From Paenibacillus hemerocallicola (GTDB lineage: Bacteria; Bacillota; Bacilli; Paenibacillales; NBRC-103111), in assembly GCF_006265175.1 (NCBI RefSeq), contig NZ_VDCQ01000038.1, forward strand, positions 1 to 64,000: a DNA stretch of 64,000 bases. Reading direction: 5' to 3'. The notes beneath the pieces were generated by a model that saw only the letters and a program-made list of their open reading frames with translations, did not search any database and was not told where the DNA came from. The position numbers and the translations under genes are program-made. Positions 61,263-64,000 of the stretch are shown here, piece after piece; the stretch's first letter is position 1, and each line of letters starts with the position of its first letter.

Positions 61263-61343
61263 CTTCCCGTTACTTCAATGAAGAAGGGAGCAGTTGCCAT
61301 GGCGATCTGCTCCCTATCTAATTTCACTATCATCCCAGTTAAA
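61263..61343. repeat. CCCGTTAG element E1
   Basis: Left core TTCCCGTTACTTCAATGAAG, central hairpin GGGAGCAG/CTGCTCCC, right core CACTATCATCCCAGTTAAAC. The hairpin is almost the same as that of E2, but the rest differs. Confidence 0.75.
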
Positions 61344-61401
61344 CAGATAAATTGGAATTTTCAATTATCCGATTGTCTTCTGATCTTCGACTTAAAGAGT
61401 A

Positions 61402-61686
61402 TTAAGTTTTCCTATTGGATAATTTCTTATAAATATAGACAATTGGAAACCACAAAAAAATGGCGTGCATGAGTCCGACAAACGAAGCAATTAATACGGA
61501 AGCTGGAACGCTTATCAAACCTGCGTTAACGCCTCTCGTAATTACTTTTTCGCCACTTTGAAAAACTATTTCATCCGAAAAGAAAGAAGCTATCAGTAAT
61601 CCAATTCCAACAATTAATCCAAAAATAGTATAAATCAAAACTGTTTTCCGTATAACTTTTTTCAACATCCCAAATTTATACTCCAT
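61402..61686 (-). CDS. Small two-helix membrane protein
   Basis: 94 residues, MEYKFGMLKKVIRKT then the membrane helix VLIYTIFGLIVGIGLLIASFF, a short external loop, and a second helix SVPASVLIASFVGLMHAIFLW. The C-terminus is basic. No family recognised. It lies between elements E1 and E2 and is transcribed toward E1. AT-rich codon use like the other cassettes. Confidence 0.7.
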   Translation of the reverse strand: MEYKFGMLKKVIRKTVLIYTIFGLIVGIGLLIASFFSDEIVFQSGEKVITRGVNAGLISVPASVLIASFVGLMHAIFLWFPIVYIYKKLSNRKT

Positions 61687-61727
61687 TCCGTTTGTTGATA
61701 TTAATTACTTGGCGGAATGACTGAATG

Positions 61728-61813
61728 CTGCCCGTTACTCCAAGGAAAAAAGGGAGCAGTTGCAGCGGCGATCTACTCCCGTCTAATTCCACTATCGTAC
61801 CCATTAGTTCAAT
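61728..61813. repeat. CCCGTTAG element E2
   Basis: Left core CTGCCCGTTACTCCAAGGAA, central hairpin GGGAGCAG/CTACTCCC, right core CACTATCGTACCCATTAGTT. The stop codon of the kinase gene (61809) lies inside the right core. Confidence 0.8.
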
Positions 61814-62372
61814 CGCTCAATCTTTGCTTTAATACTTTGAAGGCATTTAAATGAGAATTATCATGCAAATACTGTTTGATTTGCTGTGCACACTCATGAG
61901 TTTTATTGAGTTCCGTATTTATTTCTAAGTCGTAAGTGCCATGTGTATGAACCAGATTATACTGATAATTTGCAAGACCAATATTCCGATCTCCTCTTTC
62001 CCTTTCTCTTCGTTGAAGTTCTTCTAACGAACAATTTACTGAAACAAACAACACTTTGTAATCCGCTAACAACATAACACATTCATCTAACCACTGTCTT
62101 TCTTGGAGTACATGGTCGACAATTATGTTATTCCCAGTAGCAACTAATGCGGAAAGTGCATGATGCATTCCCTTTGCAACTTTCAACATCGCATCTTTAG
62201 TTTTATCCGCTGGTTTACTTCCATTAAGGTATTCAACTGGAAGCATATGAAAAAACTTATCTGCAGATATGTGTAAGTATGGTTCGTCTAAAATTCGTTG
62301 TAATTCTAAGGAAATACTGGTTTTCCCCGAACTCGAAGTTCCATTTAAAAATATAACTGTCCCTAGTTGCAT
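61809..62372 (-). CDS. Chloramphenicol phosphotransferase-like kinase
   Basis: 187 residues. FLNGTSSSGKTSIS (P-loop Gly11 to Thr18), Asp38 in LHISADKF (equivalent of the catalytic Asp37), VDHVLQERQWLDEC and LFVSVNCSLEELQRRERERGDR match the CPT family (PF07931), which phosphorylates chloramphenicol's 3'-hydroxyl. Cassette-borne copies may protect against other antibiotics or modify unknown small molecules. It lies between elements E2 and E3 in the minus-strand series. Confidence 0.88.
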   Translation of the reverse strand: MQLGTVIFLNGTSSSGKTSISLELQRILDEPYLHISADKFFHMLPVEYLNGSKPADKTKDAMLKVAKGMHHALSALVATGNNIIVDHVLQERQWLDECVMLLADYKVLFVSVNCSLEELQRRERERGDRNIGLANYQYNLVHTHGTYDLEINTELNKTHECAQQIKQYLHDNSHLNAFKVLKQRLSD

Positions 62373-62407
62373 TAAACATTACCCTCTTTCCGTTGACTTA
62401 AAGTTAA

Positions 62408-62482
62408 CTGCCCGTTAGTGGAGTGAGGCCGCTGCTTGATCCCGCGGCAACCCCATTGAGCTATCGTACCCGTTAGCGCAAT
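62408..62482. repeat. CCCGTTAG element E3
   Basis: Left core CTGCCCGTTAGTGGAGTGAG, central hairpin GCCGCTGC/GCGGC (loop TTGATCCC), right core CTATCGTACCCGTTAGCGCA. The two CCCGTTAG cores are identical and in the same orientation, about 58 bases apart. Confidence 0.85.
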
Positions 62483-62495
62483 AATGCGAGTGTGC

Positions 62496-63026
62496 TCAAC
62501 TCAGTTCTACCTTGTGCTGCCGTAACAGTGCCGAAATATCGACGCCGTTTATCGTCAACCCTTCAATATCGCAACCTTCGATACTGACGCCTCGTAAATT
62601 AGTTTCGCGAACGACGGCATCCTCCAAATTGCATGAAGTGATTTGTACTGGAGGGTTCGCAGCAGTATGCCCGTTCTCAAGTTGATCCTTGTTCCCGTAG
62701 CCGATATGCTTAAAATGTGCGCCACCCCATTGCGCGCCGTCGATTGACATTCCCGTCAGATTAGCGTCCGAGATACTTAATCCCGACAAATTAACATCAA
62801 ACAAAGTAATTCCACTCATGTTTGCGTTATTTATTTTTGTCTTTGCCAAGCTTACATTATCGATATCAAGCTCCTCAGCTCTGACCTCCTGCCACTTAGA
62901 CCCTGAAATATCTGCCCTTTGCAAATCCAAATGTTCCACCTTTAAGCTCATCTGGTTATCCGCCTTATTAAAATGAATTGCTCTCTTTACTTCAACGCGC
63001 ACCCCAATATTTCCTGCATTATCCAT
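62496..63026 (-). CDS. Pentapeptide-repeat protein
   Basis: 176 residues. A(D/N)(L/I/M)xx-type repeats run over most of the length (LDLQRADISG, AKTKINNANMSGITLFDVNLSGLSISDANLTGMSIDGA, CNLEDAVVRETNLRGVSIEGCDIEGLTINGVDI), broken by a ~30-residue loop. The fold is a right-handed quadrilateral beta-helix. Some relatives (Qnr, MfpA) protect gyrase from quinolones, but most have no known function; this one is not clearly Qnr. It fills the cassette between E3 and E4. Confidence 0.88.
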   Translation of the reverse strand: MDNAGNIGVRVEVKRAIHFNKADNQMSLKVEHLDLQRADISGSKWQEVRAEELDIDNVSLAKTKINNANMSGITLFDVNLSGLSISDANLTGMSIDGAQWGGAHFKHIGYGNKDQLENGHTAANPPVQITSCNLEDAVVRETNLRGVSIEGCDIEGLTINGVDISALLRQHKVELS

Positions 63027-63035
63027 TAAACTAGC

Positions 63036-63085
63036 CTGCCCGTTAGCGTAACAAGCTGCCGTTTAGCACACGGCCTTGTCATGGT
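63036..63085. repeat. CCCGTTAG element E4, partial
   Basis: Left core CTGCCCGTTAGCGTAACAAG and a short hairpin GCCGT/ACGGC are present; no right core is found before the next gene. It is probably a degenerate element. Confidence 0.6.
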
Positions 63086-63118
63086 GTGAATTAATGTTCT
63101 ATGAACCCGATCAAGAAT

Positions 63119-63571
63119 TTATTTTATCTTAAGTTCGTCGACAGGCCCATCGGGCTTTGATTTTAGTTCGTTTCGCTTAAACCCTAAGCTTGCATATAGC
63201 CTTTGTGCAGCAACATTATCCGGTTCGTAGCTAACCTGTATTCCTTTACAATCATTTTTTTGTTTGATAATGTTAATGACTGCTTGAAGCGCACGTTTTG
63301 CGATCCCTTTTCCTTGATATTGCTCATCGATCATCAATCGAGGTATTACATAAACCCCGTTATTTGGAACATCATCCCACATAATAAATCCAACCATAGT
63401 CTCATCCAAATAAATCGCAAACGGTACAAACGAATAATATTCAGTATTTTGGTACTTGGCTTGTACAAGAGAATAAAGATTTGAAGGTACAAAATGCTCT
63501 TGTTCTTTTTTAACCTTTAATTTTATACATTCTTTCCAATTTCGATGGTCGATCTCTTTTAAGGATATCAA
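63119..63571 (-). CDS. GNAT acetyltransferase
   Basis: 150 residues. MISLKEIDHRNWKECIKLKV, FVPSNLYSLVQ and RLMIDEQYQGKGIAKRALQA (acetyl-CoA loop Q-G-K-G-I-A), then YEPDNVAAQRLYASLGFK, are diagnostic. It is closest in build to spermidine/spermine-type GNATs and paralogous to the gene at 60657. Minus-strand cassette between E4 and E5. Confidence 0.9.
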   Translation of the reverse strand: MISLKEIDHRNWKECIKLKVKKEQEHFVPSNLYSLVQAKYQNTEYYSFVPFAIYLDETMVGFIMWDDVPNNGVYVIPRLMIDEQYQGKGIAKRALQAVINIIKQKNDCKGIQVSYEPDNVAAQRLYASLGFKRNELKSKPDGPVDELKIK

Positions 63572-63657
63572 CTGTTCCCCACCTTCCTAATTCCCCATCA
63601 ACCTTACAATTGAAATCTAAATTTTTCTTGAGAATATATCGTTATCAATTAACTTTT

Positions 63658-63747
63658 CTGCCCGTTAGCTTAATGAAAACGGCAGCCGATCTTTGAACTG
63701 GCCGGCTGCCGTTGTGTCTATTTTTAACTATCGTATTCGTTAGTTTA
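63658..63747. repeat. CCCGTTAG element E5
   Basis: Left core CTGCCCGTTAGCTTAATGA, central hairpin CGGCAGCCG/CGGCTGCCG, right core AACTATCGTATTCGTTAGTT. It is the longest member (cores 75 bases apart) with the strongest hairpin. Confidence 0.85.
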
Positions 63748-63757
63748 AACGAATAAT

Positions 63758-64000
63758 TTAATCCCGAGTTAATGTAAGAATTGGATTGTTAGAACTAACC
63801 AACTCTTTATTTGCGTTATAATACATATCCTCAAGAGTAATTTCATTTTTGTTTTTAATTGTATATTTGAAAATTAATTTATCGTTAGGTGCATAGACTC
63901 GCTGTAATGTCCAAACCATAACAGACCCCGTAATAAATTCATATTGCCCTTTAATCTCCACATCACTAGAATACAAATATACCATTGTCATATCTTCATT
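63758..64000 (-). CDS. 3' end of an unknown protein, truncated by the window
   Basis: The frame is open to the last base of the window; 81 residues are visible, ending LTLTRD at 63758. The region is beta-rich (VEIKGQYEFITGSVMVWTLQRVYAPNDKLIFKYTIKNK). No family recognised. It is the next minus-strand cassette gene, directly after element E5. Confidence 0.6.
   Translation of the reverse strand, partial: NEDMTMVYLYSSDVEIKGQYEFITGSVMVWTLQRVYAPNDKLIFKYTIKNKNEITLEDMYYNANKELVSSNNPILTLTRD

Noticed and set aside
61263-63747. Classical integron attC sites
   Set aside because: The cores are direct repeats of CCCGTTAG, not the inverted RYYYAAC/GTTRRRY pair, and the recombinase lacks the IntI-specific segment. 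Kept as an integron-like but distinct element.

Overview
The window looks like chromosome of a Paenibacillaceae-type member of the Bacillota (Paenibacillus or Cohnella-like). Supporting signs are the GC-rich coding DNA with strong GGAGG ribosome sites and many TTG/GTG starts, several YesM/YesN-type two-component systems beside LplA/LplB/YtcP-type sugar ABC transporter genes, a split glycine decarboxylase (gcvPA/gcvPB) behind a tandem glycine riboswitch, a LipM-type octanoyltransferase and a B12-dependent ribonucleotide reductase. The genus is an inference. No tRNA, rRNA or CRISPR array was found.

Layout. 1-2892: 3' part of a secreted heparinase II/III-like polysaccharide lyase. 2991-10977: a YesN regulator and frameshifted YesM kinase, divergent from a frameshifted solute-binding protein, two permeases and a neutral-ceramidase-like enzyme. 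11718-18370: an intact YesM/YesN pair, then two permeases and a binding lipoprotein. 18384-23973: an apparent acid-sugar pathway made of an FAD oxidoreductase, a LarA-family (group 22-like) isomerase, PdxA2 and a DUF1537 kinase. 23972-25760: decayed gene remnants, AT-rich small genes and one copy of a repeat that recurs at the far right. 25762-31410: glycine riboswitch, gcvT-gcvPA-gcvPB, lipM. 31787-34810: a GH36-like galactosidase divergent from an AraC regulator. 34828-35794: a 17-bp minisatellite and a 43-bp triplication.

35798-45926 is a second carbohydrate locus: a GntR regulator fused to a solute-binding-protein fold, a binding lipoprotein, a D-2-hydroxyacid dehydrogenase, a Gfo/Idh/MocA dehydrogenase, a Tat-exported beta-helix protein and an SGNH esterase split by an in-frame amber codon. 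46056-51597: a spermidine-synthase-like protein, an AraC regulator, an Asp-box sialidase-like protein, a decayed relative and another orphan binding protein. Two inverted copies of a ~190-bp MITE-like element (48236-48427 and 52050-52239) bracket this last part. 52356-57729: small membrane proteins, an MmcQ/YjbR protein, a class IV aminotransferase and nrdJ.

Right after nrdJ the composition turns AT-rich. 57780-64000 reads as an acquired island: a TniQ-family protein, a Xer-like tyrosine recombinase, and a run of small genes (GNAT acetyltransferases, a chloramphenicol-phosphotransferase-like kinase, a pentapeptide-repeat protein, short unknowns). Most of these genes are on the minus strand and are separated by ~75-90 bp elements. 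Each element has conserved CCCGTTAG cores at its ends and a different hairpin in the middle. This integron-like but non-canonical cassette array is the best candidate for an undescribed system in the window.

As a whole the GC-rich part is devoted to catching polysaccharide fragments outside the cell, sensing them with YesM/YesN, AraC and GntR-type regulators, importing them by ABC permeases that have no ATPase gene here (a shared MsmX-type ATPase elsewhere is implied), and degrading acid sugars. Several single-base lesions (two frameshifts in the first locus, one in a small gene at 25.3 kb, an amber codon at 44.7 kb) mean either gene decay or consensus errors.
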